Origin: CAVTWS01 sp964390555
Lineage (GTDB): Bacteria; Actinomycetota; Acidimicrobiia; Acidimicrobiales; SHLQ01
Direction of reading: 5' to 3'
DNA length: 64,000 bases
Assembly (NCBI GenBank): GCA_964390555.1
Contig: CAYMJU010000205.1
Coordinates: 1 to 64,000, forward strand
In this document: piece by piece, positions 26,391-36,136 of the stretch
Numbering within the stretch: position 1 is the stretch's first letter
Layout: each line of letters starts with the position of its first letter
Made by a program: the position numbers and the translations under genes
The notes under the pieces: generated by a model
The model's input: the letters and a program-made list of their open reading frames with translations, nothing else
What the model was told of the DNA's origin: nothing
Databases searched by the model: none

Positions 26391-27857
26391 CTACGGCTCG
26401 CAGGTCGAGAGTCGACATGCCACTGACCAGATCTCGGACTCCGTCGCGATCTCCCAGCGGTCGTCGCCCCGCAAGAGCTCCATCAACGCGCTGTCGCCTT
26501 GCCAGATGACGATGTCGACCGCACGGTCATCGAGAACGGTGTCCCATCCCGGCGACCCGGCATTGAGGACCAGGTAATCGGCAAAGACGTCCGGCGAGTA
26601 CAACTCGTACCGGTCATCGACGAACACCCGAGCGCCGGGTTCGGCCCATTCGATGTAGTTGCCGACGATGTCCGGGTGGGCGACGTTCACGTCGCCATCG
26701 AGCAGGCCCCGAGACGCGAGCCACTCGACCTCTTCCTCGGGGAATCGGTCCAGCTCGTATGCCGGCCCAGCGATCGATCCGATGCCCACGACGACGGTTG
26801 CGGCCAACACGACGCCGAGCATCGGCCGATGGATGCGACGGCGCTCGTCGCCTCGGATACCCCCGAGCCCGCTCAGCGCGTCGACGTACGAGGGCATGAG
26901 CACGATCACCGCCGTCGAGACGTTTCGCTGGGCCAAGAGAGCCGAGCCGACGAATGCCGCGGCCGGTAACGCTCGCCGCCATGTCGTCGTTCGGCACAAG
27001 CCGGCTACGGCGACGAAGACCAGCAGCAAGAACAGGCGGGAGAACCACTCGCGAAAGTTCGGCGACGCCCACTCTTCGACGTGGCTCAGCGTCTCGTCTC
27101 GCCCGAGCAGCTGTACCGGGAAAGCGGCGAGCTTGGGGCCGTACGGATTCACAACCATCGCGACGACCAGACCGACCATCGACCATCGAAGGGCATCGAG
27201 CGGCCGTCGCGTGGGAGCGCCATCGAGGCGGGCACCGGCGGCGACGAGCACGATCAGCGCTATGCCCAGTGGGAAGGACCCATGGGTCTGCATCCACAGG
27301 TACATGACGGGGGCGAGCAACCGAGGTGACCAACCCCGCTCGAGTACGAGCATGACAGCAAGAATTCCGAGAAGGCCGAACATCAGCGGGCGATGGGTCC
27401 AGTAGGCCGCGCCGACGCCGAGGACCCCTCCGACTATGGCCACTCGGGCCACGAGCCCGGTCACCGGCCGCGCCAAGAGCCAGAGACCAGCGACGAGGGC
27501 ACCGCACAGGATCCCCGTGAGCAGGCGGATCCCTCCCGCTCCGATGGTCGCGTCGATCGATCCGTACATCAGCGACGCCAGCCAGCTCTGGACCAGCCAG
27601 GGCTCGCCGTGTGACGTCCACGTGTAGGGATCGGCGCGGATGATGCCATCGTCGAGCATCAACCGGCCAGTGGCCAGGTGGGTCAGAAAGCTGTTGTCTC
27701 CGAGCTGGCGCACGCCGACGACCACGCCCGCGAGCACCATGACGCAACCGACCACAGCTCCGAGCGTGGGCGCCGTGCTCACCGCTGGTGACCGCTCGGG
27801 GCTCGGGTGTGCGACAGGGACGGCCGATATCGGCGCGGTGTCCGCGACCACAGCCAT
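26391..27857 (-). CDS. Multi-pass membrane protein in the Tad operon
   Basis: A 488-residue protein with about ten hydrophobic segments and a soluble C-terminal domain of about 130 residues. The first large loop has GDNSFLTHLATGRLMLDDG and the segment PWLVQSWLASLMYG, features seen in uncharacterised actinobacterial membrane proteins that resemble GT-C glycosyltransferases. I see no decisive catalytic motif. The soluble tail contains NYIEWAEPGARVFVDDRYELY, a pattern common in this uncharacterised family. It begins three bases after the tadC stop and ends 13 bases before the kinase start, so it is an operon member. A role in modifying pilin or envelope glycan is only a possibility. Confidence 0.65.
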   Translation of the reverse strand: MAVVADTAPISAVPVAHPSPERSPAVSTAPTLGAVVGCVMVLAGVVVGVRQLGDNSFLTHLATGRLMLDDGIIRADPYTWTSHGEPWLVQSWLASLMYGSIDATIGAGGIRLLTGILCGALVAGLWLLARPVTGLVARVAIVGGVLGVGAAYWTHRPLMFGLLGILAVMLVLERGWSPRLLAPVMYLWMQTHGSFPLGIALIVLVAAGARLDGAPTRRPLDALRWSMVGLVVAMVVNPYGPKLAAFPVQLLGRDETLSHVEEWASPNFREWFSRLFLLLVFVAVAGLCRTTTWRRALPAAAFVGSALLAQRNVSTAVIVLMPSYVDALSGLGGIRGDERRRIHRPMLGVVLAATVVVGIGSIAGPAYELDRFPEEEVEWLASRGLLDGDVNVAHPDIVGNYIEWAEPGARVFVDDRYELYSPDVFADYLVLNAGSPGWDTVLDDRAVDIVIWQGDSALMELLRGDDRWEIATESEIWSVACRLSTCEP

Positions 27858-27860
27858 GGC

Positions 27861-28799
27861 TCAGAAGTTCTCCATGATGTTGATCATCGCGGGCCCGATC
27901 ACCACGACGAACAGCGCCGGGAACACGCAGAACACCATGGGGATGAGCATCTTGATCGGCGCCTTCTGGGCTTTCTCCTGGGCGAGCTGACGCCGACGGA
28001 TGCGCATCTCGTCGGCTTGGGCCCGCAGCACGCGACCGATCGACACGCCGAAGGTGTCAGCTTGGAGGATGGCGAGGATGAAGCCGCGCACTTCCGGTAC
28101 GTCGAGCCGGGTGTCCACGGCCCGCAGCGCATCGGCCCGCGTGAGACCGGCCCGCATCTCGCGCAGGGCCCTACCGAACTCGTCGGCGAGCGCACTCGGA
28201 ACCGACGCCACGACGCGGTCGAGTGCCTGTTCGAAGCCGAGGCCGGCCTCGACGCTGATCACGAGAAGGTCGAGCACGTCGGGCAGAGACCGTCGAATCT
28301 CGTCCTGTCGGGCGGAGACCAGCCGGTTGAGCTTGGCGTCCGGGCCGAGCACCAAGACGAGCATCACCAGACCCACCATGGCGTTTTTGGCCATGCCGGT
28401 CTGCCCGAGCGGGTTGACGATGTACAGCAACCAGAAGGCGGGCACAATCGCGACGACCGTCGCGACGCGAATCGACAGGAACTTGTCGACACGTTCGGCC
28501 GACCCGATGCCGGCCGCGAAGTGCTTGCGCTTGATGTTCTCGACGTAGCCGGCCGGCGTGAACCGATCCGAGAGCCGCTTGAGCAACCCGAGTATCGGCG
28601 CGACCGTACGTTGGGTCAGTGGGTTCAGCAGCTCCTGATCACGAACCGACTCAACGAGCTGACTGCTGTCGTAGCCGTCGAGCTGTCGTAGCGACTCGCG
28701 AACGACCGACCGCTCCTCGGCCTGGCTGCCCAGCGCGAATACCAAGAGGGCCACCGCAAGGCCGAGGCCGGCAATCGCCATTTCAACAGGGATGTCCAT
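27861..28799 (-). CDS. tadC: Tad pilus inner-membrane platform protein TadC
   Basis: A 312-residue type II secretion F-family protein. One hydrophobic segment at residues 5-22, a cytoplasmic region, two helices around 110-150, the conserved F-domain with LPDVLDLLVISVEAGLGFEQAL and REMRAGLTRADALRAV, and a C-terminal helix (PMVFCVFPALFVVVIGPAMI). TadB and TadC form the membrane platform that the ATPase TadA drives. It is 13 bases downstream of the VWA-TadB gene. Length and motifs are normal for TadC. Confidence 0.92.
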   Translation of the reverse strand: MDIPVEMAIAGLGLAVALLVFALGSQAEERSVVRESLRQLDGYDSSQLVESVRDQELLNPLTQRTVAPILGLLKRLSDRFTPAGYVENIKRKHFAAGIGSAERVDKFLSIRVATVVAIVPAFWLLYIVNPLGQTGMAKNAMVGLVMLVLVLGPDAKLNRLVSARQDEIRRSLPDVLDLLVISVEAGLGFEQALDRVVASVPSALADEFGRALREMRAGLTRADALRAVDTRLDVPEVRGFILAILQADTFGVSIGRVLRAQADEMRIRRRQLAQEKAQKAPIKMLIPMVFCVFPALFVVVIGPAMINIMENF

Positions 28800-28812
28800 C
28801 GGTGTCTCTCCG

Positions 28813-30780
28813 TCAGATCTTGATGTCGATGATCTTCTTCATCCAGACGAACCCGATGAGCGCCGCGACGATGGCGACGCCGAGCATGATCCTGCCCAAT
28901 GAGTGACTGAAGAGGAGACCGGTGTAGGTGGGGTTGAGCACGTACATGATGACTGCGAGGCCGACTGGCAGCGCCCCGAGGATGATCGCGCTCATCCGGC
29001 CCTCGGCGGTAAGGGCCGAGACCTCGCGGCGTAGTCGCTCGCGGGCGGTCATGGTCTCGGCGACGGTGAGGAGAAGCTCGGCCAGGTTGCCGCCGACCTC
29101 CCTCTGAATGCGCACGGCCATCACCGCCCATCCGAAGTCGTCCGAGGCCATGCGCTCCGCCGATGCGTCGAGAGCGTCCTCGACCGCACGGCCGAGCTGG
29201 GCCTCGGTCACGACTCGCCTGAGCTCGGCACCCATCGGGTCGGTGATCTCTTTGGAGACGGCCTCGACGCCCTGCATGAACGAGTACCCGGCCTTGAGCG
29301 TGCTCGACAGCAACTGCAACGTGTCGGGAAGCTGACTGACGAACTTCTTGAACCGCCGTTTGGCCTTGAAGCTGAGGAACAGTGGAGGAAACACAGCCGC
29401 CAGAATGAGCCCGATGAGAGCAGCGATCATGCTGCGCCCCAGCAGCAGGCCGACCACCGCGCCCGCGCCGAGACCTCCGACGTAGAAGGTCATGGCCTCG
29501 GCGGCCCTCAGCGGTACGTCGGACTGCTCGAGTTTGGCTTCGATGCGCGGCAGAAATCCTTTGTCCTCGGCGAACTGATTGGTGATCGACACCGCGCGTT
29601 GGAACAGAGCGTTGCCTCTGAAGCCCTTCTCGCGGGCAACCTCGGTGTCCCCACTCGCCTTAGCGCTCGCCGCTCCCGAGTAGTTGCTCAGCAGGTCGCC
29701 GAGCGCGTCTACCTCCGGCCTCATCAGCGAGGCCACGGCGTACGCGGCCAAAGACGCGGCGACGAATGCCAGAGCGATACCGATCGTCAAGCCCAGCTTG
29801 TCTTCGAGCCATCCAGGACCGCCGGGCGCCGGCGGGACGTCGAGCGCGGCGCCATGGCTGACAGAGCCCGCGACGAAGCTCACCTCGGAGACCGCTCCAT
29901 CGACGGTCAGCACCAACGACCCACCGTTGGCGACCTCGGCCGACGTGAACTCGACGACGTACGTGTTGGCGACGGCGTTGGAGAACGACGTGACGGCATC
30001 AGCGACGGCGGCGCCGTCCGCGGCCACGGTGTACCGGCCGCCCGTCGTCGAGCTGATTCGTTCGAGCGGACCGTCGGCCGCGCCCAGCGAAACTGAGAAG
30101 ACCGTCACATTCTCGCTGAGCGCGTCCCCTCGTACCGATGCTGGGGTCACCGACGAGTTGTCGTCGGGAGTCGCGCCGAGCATCACGATGTTGCGCACGA
30201 CCGAAAGATCGGCATCCTCGAACTGATCGATCGCCATGCTCATCGCGTCGAACAACGCCGTTCGACCGGCGCCTTCGAGCGACGAGATCTCTTCGCTCAG
30301 GCGCTCCCGGTTCAACGTGAGGCCCAGCTGGAGTCGGGCCGAGCCGCCAGCGGTCACGAGAGCCAGCTCCTCGTTGGCCGGCGCGCCCTCCACATAGTCG
30401 AGCGCGGCCGAGACCAGATCGGGCAACAGGTCGTCGCGTTCGGTCACCTCGCTGGTGTCGATGACGAGGACTGTCTGTTGCGACACACCGGCCGCCGCGG
30501 CCGGGATCGGTGAGCCCGCCGTCGCGGCCTGCCCGTTGACCGACACGGTCACGTCGTCGGGCACCTCGTCCGTACGGATGTAAGCCACCGGGTCCACGCC
30601 GGTCTCGATCCCCTCGCGGGTATCGATCTGCAACACCGTGACTCCCCCGCTCGCCGCGGGGTCGTCCTGAGCGAGCACCGCGGGCGCCGCGACGACGAGC
30701 CCCAACGAGGTCGCTATCACTACCAGCGGACCCCTGACGCGCAACCGGCGGTTGTGGATGGAGAGCATCTTCGAGATCAC
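28813..30780 (-). CDS. tadB: Fusion of von Willebrand A domain and TadB platform protein
   Basis: A 655-residue fusion protein. Start GTG 30780 overlaps the tadA stop (GTGA). A signal peptide ends near AVLAQ (residues 34-38). Residues about 80-265 are a VWA-like domain (QQTVLVIDTSEVTERDD, GRTALFDAMSMAIDQF). The MIDAS-type first motif reads DTSEV rather than DxSxS, so metal binding may be weakened. After a membrane helix (IGIALAFVAASLAAYAVASL) come about 330 residues of F-domain TadB with LPDTLQLLSSTLKAGYSFMQ and QREVGGNLAELL. The layout places the VWA domain outside the membrane and the platform inside, so this could link pilus retention or adhesion to the assembly motor. Confidence 0.9.
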   Translation of the reverse strand: MISKMLSIHNRRLRVRGPLVVIATSLGLVVAAPAVLAQDDPAASGGVTVLQIDTREGIETGVDPVAYIRTDEVPDDVTVSVNGQAATAGSPIPAAAAGVSQQTVLVIDTSEVTERDDLLPDLVSAALDYVEGAPANEELALVTAGGSARLQLGLTLNRERLSEEISSLEGAGRTALFDAMSMAIDQFEDADLSVVRNIVMLGATPDDNSSVTPASVRGDALSENVTVFSVSLGAADGPLERISSTTGGRYTVAADGAAVADAVTSFSNAVANTYVVEFTSAEVANGGSLVLTVDGAVSEVSFVAGSVSHGAALDVPPAPGGPGWLEDKLGLTIGIALAFVAASLAAYAVASLMRPEVDALGDLLSNYSGAASAKASGDTEVAREKGFRGNALFQRAVSITNQFAEDKGFLPRIEAKLEQSDVPLRAAEAMTFYVGGLGAGAVVGLLLGRSMIAALIGLILAAVFPPLFLSFKAKRRFKKFVSQLPDTLQLLSSTLKAGYSFMQGVEAVSKEITDPMGAELRRVVTEAQLGRAVEDALDASAERMASDDFGWAVMAVRIQREVGGNLAELLLTVAETMTARERLRREVSALTAEGRMSAIILGALPVGLAVIMYVLNPTYTGLLFSHSLGRIMLGVAIVAALIGFVWMKKIIDIKI

Positions 30781-32144
30781 GCTGTGACCGCCTTGCGCTG
30801 TGGACCGTCGGGCGAGAACACCTCGGGGCCGAGTCGGATACCCAGGTCGGCGAGCTTCTGGATGAAGCGCGGCCGCATGCCGGTCGCTTTGAGCTGGCCG
30901 CGGAACCGGCCTTGCTCATCGACACCGGCGCTGTAGTCGAAGAGGAACACGTCCTGAAGCGTGATCACGTCACCCTCCATCCCCTGTACCTCGGTTATGT
31001 GGGTCACGCGCCGGGATCCGTCCCGCAGCCGCTGCAGCTGCACGATCAGGTCGATGGCCGACGCCATCTGCTCCCGGATCGCCCGGACCGGCAGGTCGAA
31101 TCCCGACATCAGGGTCAGGGTCTCGAGGCGGGACAGCCCGTCGCGCGGTGTGTTGGCGTGAATCGTCGTCAACGACCCGTCGTGACCGGTGTTCATCGCC
31201 TGCAACATGTCGAGGGCCGCACCGGAGCGGCACTCGCCGACCACGATGCGGTCGGGCCGCATGCGCAGCGCGTTCTTGACGAGGTCGCGGATCGATACCT
31301 CGCCACGTCCTTCGATGTTCGGCGGCCGGGTCTCGAGCGCCAGGACGTGGTCCTGGTGCAGCTGGAGCTCCTTGGCGTCCTCGACGGTCACGATCCGCTC
31401 GTCGGGAGGGATGAACGACGACAAGACGTTGAGCAGCGTCGTCTTGCCGGTGCCGGTACCACCACAGATCAACACGTTCAGCCGGCCGACGATGCAGGCC
31501 TGCAGGAAGCGGGCGGAGTGGGCGTTGACCGTCCCGAATCGGATCAAGTCGTCGATTTGCAGCGGGTCAGCGGAGAATTTCCGGATGGTGAGGAACGGGC
31601 CGCCGATCGCGAGCGGCGGGATGACGGCGTTCACGCGTGATCCGTCGGGGAGACGAGCGTCGCACAGCGGCGACGACTCGTCGATGCGACGCCCGACCTG
31701 GCTCACGATCTTGTCGATGATGCGTCGAAGGTGATTCTCGTCCACGAACGTCACCGGATCGAGCTCGAGACGGCCGCTGCGCTCCACATACACTCGCTCG
31801 GGCCCGTTGACCATGATTTCCGATACCGACTCGTCGCGGAGCAAGCGATCGATGGGTCCGTAGCCCAAGATGTCATCGGCGACGTCCTGGATGACCTGGG
31901 CCTTCTCGGCCGCCGACAGCGGGGCTCGCTCCATGGAGAGGGCGTTGTGCAGCTGTTCGTGGACCTTGCGCCGCAGGTCGTCCTCGGACAACCGGCTGTC
32001 GTAGAGGATCGGGCCTAGTTCCTCGATCAGCGAGTGGTGGATCCGCTGCCGCAGCTGGTCCATGACGGGGTCGCGCCGCAATGCTCCCGCGTCGGCTCCG
32101 GGGCCCGTGCCGTGCACATCGTGGAGACGCTTGTACAGCGACAT
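30777..32144 (-). CDS. tadA: Tad/CpaF-type secretion ATPase
   Basis: A 455-residue type II/IV secretion ATPase, the motor of Flp pilus assembly. The N-terminal domain has ILGYGPIDRLLRDESVSEIM. The RecA-like domain has Walker A GGTGTGKTT, an Asp box VEDAKELQL, Walker B RIVVGECR and the His box SLTTIHANTP. No pilus-retraction ATPase is present, which is usual for Tad systems. It overlaps the VWA-TadB gene by four bases and follows the CpaE/TadZ gene by 55 bases. Confidence 0.95.
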   Translation of the reverse strand: MSLYKRLHDVHGTGPGADAGALRRDPVMDQLRQRIHHSLIEELGPILYDSRLSEDDLRRKVHEQLHNALSMERAPLSAAEKAQVIQDVADDILGYGPIDRLLRDESVSEIMVNGPERVYVERSGRLELDPVTFVDENHLRRIIDKIVSQVGRRIDESSPLCDARLPDGSRVNAVIPPLAIGGPFLTIRKFSADPLQIDDLIRFGTVNAHSARFLQACIVGRLNVLICGGTGTGKTTLLNVLSSFIPPDERIVTVEDAKELQLHQDHVLALETRPPNIEGRGEVSIRDLVKNALRMRPDRIVVGECRSGAALDMLQAMNTGHDGSLTTIHANTPRDGLSRLETLTLMSGFDLPVRAIREQMASAIDLIVQLQRLRDGSRRVTHITEVQGMEGDVITLQDVFLFDYSAGVDEQGRFRGQLKATGMRPRFIQKLADLGIRLGPEVFSPDGPQRKAVTA

Positions 32145-32199
32145 GGACTACTCCTGATCAGCAGTGGTTGGTGGCAGGTTCGAGGGTGCGGGTCGAACG

Positions 32200-33531
32200 T
32201 CAGCGGCGGGTGGCACGGCGGCGGGAATCCATCGGCGCAAACAGGTCGGCGAGCTCGGACAGGGCCTTGGCCACCCCAGACTTGGGTGCGGTCTGGACGA
32301 CAGGGATGCCCTTGTTCACCGATTGTGGCACCACGACGTCGCTCGGGATCAAGATGTCAGCCGTTACCTGAAGGGTCCGCTCGACCTCGTTCACGTCGAG
32401 TTTGACCTTGGAGTTGGCGCGGTTCAGAACGAGGCGGAGCTTGTCCATCGGCGTGTTCAGGAGCCGAAGAGTCTGCAATCCGATCTTGACGTTCTTGATG
32501 TTCGGGATGTCCATGCCGGCGACCAGCAACACGTCGTCGGAGACCTCGATCAGACCGAGGACAACGTCATTGAAGTACGCGGGTGTGTCGATGACCACAT
32601 AACTGCAGAATTTGCGCAGCATCTCGACCACTTGAACCATGTCGCTCGACCGGATCTGGTCGGCGAATGCAGGCTCGAGGGGCGCCGGAAGGATCAACAG
32701 TCCCGACGACTCATGCGTCGCCAGCAACGAGAGCAGCATCGACTGATCGAGCCGATCGATCGACGCCACGGCATCGACGATGGTGTGCTGCGGCGCTAGC
32801 TTCAACATGACGGCGATGTCACCGAACTGCAGGTCGGCGTCGACCAGGCACACCGGTCGGTCGCTGCGCTGGGCCAGGAGCACCGCGAGGTTGGCGGCGA
32901 TCACCGACTTGCCCGCGCCGCCCTTGGTGGAGAACACCGTGATGACCCGGCCCGGCGCGGCGCTCTCGCCCTGGGTGAGCCCCGCGACCGGCGAGATCGT
33001 CGACGGCCCGGCGAACGACGGCGGGGCGAGCGTCGTCGAAATCCGTTGCACGGCCGCGATCAGCTGAGCGCTGTCGACCGGCATCGTCAACACGTCCTTC
33101 ACGCCCGCCCGCAACGCCTGCTGGAGCAACGCCGTCGACAGCTCCTGGGCAATGATCATGGCGCCGAGCTCCCGATGGTGTGCGAGTAACCGCTCCGCCA
33201 TTCCGAGAGTGAGGTCGTTGCAACACGAGGGCCCGAGGACCGCGACCACCGGTGTGCCCGTCAACCGCACCGCCAGATCGTCGACCGACGCGAAGCTCGA
33301 CACCCCGTGTCCCAGTCGAGCCACCAGCTCGTTCCGGACGGCGTCATCTTGCTCGATGACCGCGACCGCGTACGCTGTCGGTGCTGGAGAGGCCGTGACC
33401 GGTGCCGCTGCCACTGCCGGGACCGGCAAGTTGCTGCCGTGTTCGGGCGGAGCCCCGTCCTGGCCCACAGCCGAGCCGAAGGAGAACGAGTCGTCGAACC
33501 AGCTGTCCTCGTCGGTGAAGAACGTGGACAT
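32200..33531 (-). CDS. cpaE: CpaE/TadZ-family pilus localisation ATPase
   Basis: A 443-residue protein. ATG 33531 follows the cpaB stop by seven bases; the longer open frame would run into cpaB. The N-terminal part (about 70-190) looks like a receiver-type fold with VAVLGPSCCNDLTLGMAERL but no complete phosphorylation site. The C-terminal ParA/MinD-like domain has the deviant Walker A STKGGAGKSVIAANLA and switch regions VDADLQFGDIAVML and VVIDTPAYFND. TadZ proteins position the Tad machine, usually at a cell pole. An N-terminal acidic tail of about 30 residues is poorly conserved. Confidence 0.9.
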   Translation of the reverse strand: MSTFFTDEDSWFDDSFSFGSAVGQDGAPPEHGSNLPVPAVAAAPVTASPAPTAYAVAVIEQDDAVRNELVARLGHGVSSFASVDDLAVRLTGTPVVAVLGPSCCNDLTLGMAERLLAHHRELGAMIIAQELSTALLQQALRAGVKDVLTMPVDSAQLIAAVQRISTTLAPPSFAGPSTISPVAGLTQGESAAPGRVITVFSTKGGAGKSVIAANLAVLLAQRSDRPVCLVDADLQFGDIAVMLKLAPQHTIVDAVASIDRLDQSMLLSLLATHESSGLLILPAPLEPAFADQIRSSDMVQVVEMLRKFCSYVVIDTPAYFNDVVLGLIEVSDDVLLVAGMDIPNIKNVKIGLQTLRLLNTPMDKLRLVLNRANSKVKLDVNEVERTLQVTADILIPSDVVVPQSVNKGIPVVQTAPKSGVAKALSELADLFAPMDSRRRATRR

Positions 33532-33538
33532 GACCGGA

Positions 33539-34492
33539 TCAGCCCTCGCCGCTGGCGGAGGTGTCGACCTCGTCAGCTGTGGCGTCGATCGTCGAGCCGG
33601 AGCTGGTCCCGCCGTTCTCGACGTAGGCGTCGAATCCCTCAGGCCCATATGGCGTGAGCAACCGACCGTCCTCGCCGGGCAGGGCGCCGATCAGCTCCTC
33701 CTCTGAGAGCGGCTCGAGCGGCGTGGCCTCGTAGTCCGCTGGCACCAAGGTCAGGTAGAGCGACCCGGCCGGTACCGACAGTATGCGCTGCACCGCATCG
33801 GGCGGCAGGGCGAAGATGATCGTGCCCCCGCCGTTCGCTTGCAGCGTCTGTGTGGGCGCCTGCCCCGGCAGTGCCGGGAGCTGGTTACCGATGGCGATGA
33901 TCTTGACCCGCTGGTACAGGTATCGTGCCGGGCTCTGGAACGGGGACGCCGCCGCGGCGGCGTCCTCCTCGGGCGTGGCCGCGTCTGCGCCCTCCTCCGT
34001 CTCAGCGGGCGGCGTGAGGCCGGTGATGACCATGTTGACCTCGTCGCCGGGTGCCAGGTACCCGCCGACGGCCCGAATCTGGTCGAACGACAACGCGACC
34101 GCTTCGAGGTTCTCGGTGAGCAGATCCGCGAAGGACACCGAGGCGACCTGCGGATCGATGAACATGCCGGGGACGAGGATCTGGTTGGTGGCCAGGTCCG
34201 CGGCCGCCACCTTGCCGGCGATCTGGTCGAGCGACTCGACCGCATTGGCGGGCCGGAACTCGACGGGAACCAGAGTCGACGCGATCGACACCTGCGCGAC
34301 GTCCGCCGTCGTCGCTTCGGCGATGTCCTGGGTCACTATCAAGACCGGCACGAGCTCGGACTCCGCGTTGGCGTCGTCCTCGACTCCGCGGACGTACCGC
34401 ATCAGCGCGAACGCGGCGAGCGCACCTACGGCGATCGCCACGATCAAAATCATCGTTCGGCGCGAACTCACAACTGACCTCGTTCCTGTCAC
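33539..34492 (-). CDS. cpaB: Tad pilus assembly protein CpaB/RcpC
   Basis: A 317-residue protein with one N-terminal membrane helix (MILIVAIAVGALAAFALM), then a SAF-like domain from about residue 46 (VPVLIVTQDIAEATTADVAQ) and an RcpC-type beta domain (GGYLAPGDEVNMVITG). The C-terminal about 40 residues are Ser/Thr/Asp-rich. RcpC proteins are periplasmic or wall-located partners of the Flp pilus; in Gram-positive lineages there is no secretin. It appears to be the first gene of the Tad machinery operon, with the gene order cpaB-cpaE-tadA-tadB-tadC on the minus strand. Confidence 0.88.
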   Translation of the reverse strand: MTGTRSVVSSRRTMILIVAIAVGALAAFALMRYVRGVEDDANAESELVPVLIVTQDIAEATTADVAQVSIASTLVPVEFRPANAVESLDQIAGKVAAADLATNQILVPGMFIDPQVASVSFADLLTENLEAVALSFDQIRAVGGYLAPGDEVNMVITGLTPPAETEEGADAATPEEDAAAAASPFQSPARYLYQRVKIIAIGNQLPALPGQAPTQTLQANGGGTIIFALPPDAVQRILSVPAGSLYLTLVPADYEATPLEPLSEEELIGALPGEDGRLLTPYGPEGFDAYVENGGTSSGSTIDATADEVDTSASGEG

Positions 34493-34593
34493 TGCCCGGA
34501 GGGGCGCGTTGGCCTACTGGTCTTTTCGGCCCATTAGGCCAGGGCTTGAGGGCTTCGCGCGGGAAGTGATGTCCGCCTGCGGCCAGAACGCGC

Positions 34594-34627
34594 AACGGCG
34601 GCTCGGACGGGTGTCCGAACCGCCGTT
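34594..34627 (-). terminator. Terminator after rpsA
   Basis: A 15-bp stem (34594-34608 with 34613-34627) and four-base loop. The one mismatch on the plus strand becomes a G-U wobble in the minus-strand transcript, which shows that the RNA from rpsA is the one that folds. It starts 47 bases after the rpsA stop. There is no clear U-tract, as is common in actinobacteria. Confidence 0.75.
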
Positions 34628-34673
34628 GGACGGGTTCAGCTTGGCTGCCGCGAGCGTCTGCCGCGGGCGCCGC

Positions 34674-36032
34674 TCAGTCGGCCGAGGTCTCTCCTGGCAA
34701 CGCTGCCGGGGGCTCCGGTAGCGGCTCGGAAGCAGGCGCGGCCTCGCCGTGCTCGGCGTAGTACTCGGCCCAGGCCTTCTCGGTGTCCTCGTCGTACTCC
34801 GGTGTGGCTCCGATGTAGTTGCCCTCGGCGTCATAGGCGTGCTCGCCGAAGTGCTCCTGGTACTCCGCAGCCACGATCCCACCCTCGGCGGCCTGCTTGA
34901 TCGACAAGCTGATGCGGCGGCGCTGCAGGTCGAGATCGATGATCTTGACCCACAGCTCCTCGCCGGGAGTGACGACCTGCTCGGGCAGATCGACGTGATG
35001 CGCCGACATCTCCGAGATGTGGACCAATCCCTCGATGCCGTCGCCGACCTGCACGAACGACCCGAATGGGACCAACTTGGTGACCCGGCCGTAGACCAGC
35101 TCGCCAACCCGGTGCCCGGTGGCGAACTCTTGCCACGGATCCTGCTGGGTCGCCTTGAGCGACAAACTGATGCGTTCGCGGTCGCGGTCGACCTCGAGCA
35201 CCTGCACGGACACCTCATCTCCCACCTGCACGACCGACCCGGGGTGGTCAACGTGCTTCCAGGACAACTCGGACACGTGGATGAGGCCGTCCATGCCGCC
35301 AAGATCGACGAACGCACCGAAGTTGACAACCGAGGAAACGACGCCCTTGCGGATCTCGCCCGGCTTCAGCCCGTCGAGGAAGTCATCGCGCTGTTCTTTC
35401 TGGGTCTCCTCGAGCCAAGCCCGGCGAGACAGCACCACGTTGTTACGGTTCTTGTCGAGCTCGATGATCTTGGCTTCGATCGTGCGGCCGATGTACGGCG
35501 CCAGATCACGAACCCGCCGGAGCTCGACGAGCGACGCGGGGAGGAAGCCGCGGAGACCGATGTCGAGGATGAGCCCGCCCTTGACGACCTCGATGACTGC
35601 GCCCCGGACGACACCGTTCTCCTCCTTGACCTTCTCGATCGAGCCCCAGGCCCGCTCGTACTGCGCCCGCTTCTTCGACATGATCAGGCGGCCGTCTTTG
35701 TCCTCCTTCTGGAGGACGATGGCCTCGATCCGCTCTCCGAGCTTCACGATCTCGTTGGGATCGACGTCGTTGCGGATCGACAACTCGCGGCTCGGGATGA
35801 CGCCTTCGGACTTGTAACCGATGTCGAGGAGCACCTCGTCACGGTCGACGCGGACGACCGTTCCCTCGATGAGTTGGCCATCTTCGACCTGGGTAAGCGA
35901 CGCGTCGTAAGCATCGTCGATGCTCAACGAACCAAGGTCGTTGGCGGTGATCTGGCGGGGGATGTACTCGCCGTCGTCGGTGAAGGTCCCGAAGGACGAC
36001 TCCGACGCGGTGAGGGTCGATTGGTCGGACAC
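34674..36032 (-). CDS. rpsA: 30S ribosomal protein S1
   Basis: A 452-residue S1 with four S1/OB domains (about residues 50-120, 140-205, 225-295 and 310-380), the actinobacterial arrangement rather than the six of enterobacteria. Domain hallmarks are GTVVRVDRDEVLLDIGYKSE, VKGGLILDIGLRGFLPASLV, SVVNFGAFVDLGGMDGLIHV and KLVPFGSFVQVGDGIEGLVH. The final about 70 residues are acidic. It binds mRNA at the 30S subunit. It follows polA on the same strand with a 104-base gap that should hold its promoter. Confidence 0.97.
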   Translation of the reverse strand: MSDQSTLTASESSFGTFTDDGEYIPRQITANDLGSLSIDDAYDASLTQVEDGQLIEGTVVRVDRDEVLLDIGYKSEGVIPSRELSIRNDVDPNEIVKLGERIEAIVLQKEDKDGRLIMSKKRAQYERAWGSIEKVKEENGVVRGAVIEVVKGGLILDIGLRGFLPASLVELRRVRDLAPYIGRTIEAKIIELDKNRNNVVLSRRAWLEETQKEQRDDFLDGLKPGEIRKGVVSSVVNFGAFVDLGGMDGLIHVSELSWKHVDHPGSVVQVGDEVSVQVLEVDRDRERISLSLKATQQDPWQEFATGHRVGELVYGRVTKLVPFGSFVQVGDGIEGLVHISEMSAHHVDLPEQVVTPGEELWVKIIDLDLQRRRISLSIKQAAEGGIVAAEYQEHFGEHAYDAEGNYIGATPEYDEDTEKAWAEYYAEHGEAAPASEPLPEPPAALPGETSAD

Positions 36033-36136
36033 GGACGAACTGCTTCTTCTGTCGTAGGGATAGCGGACTAGGGAAGGCTACCCGTGGCCGCTTCGGTTAC
36101 CCCGGCGACGAGCAGGAACTCGGGTTGCTCCAGATC

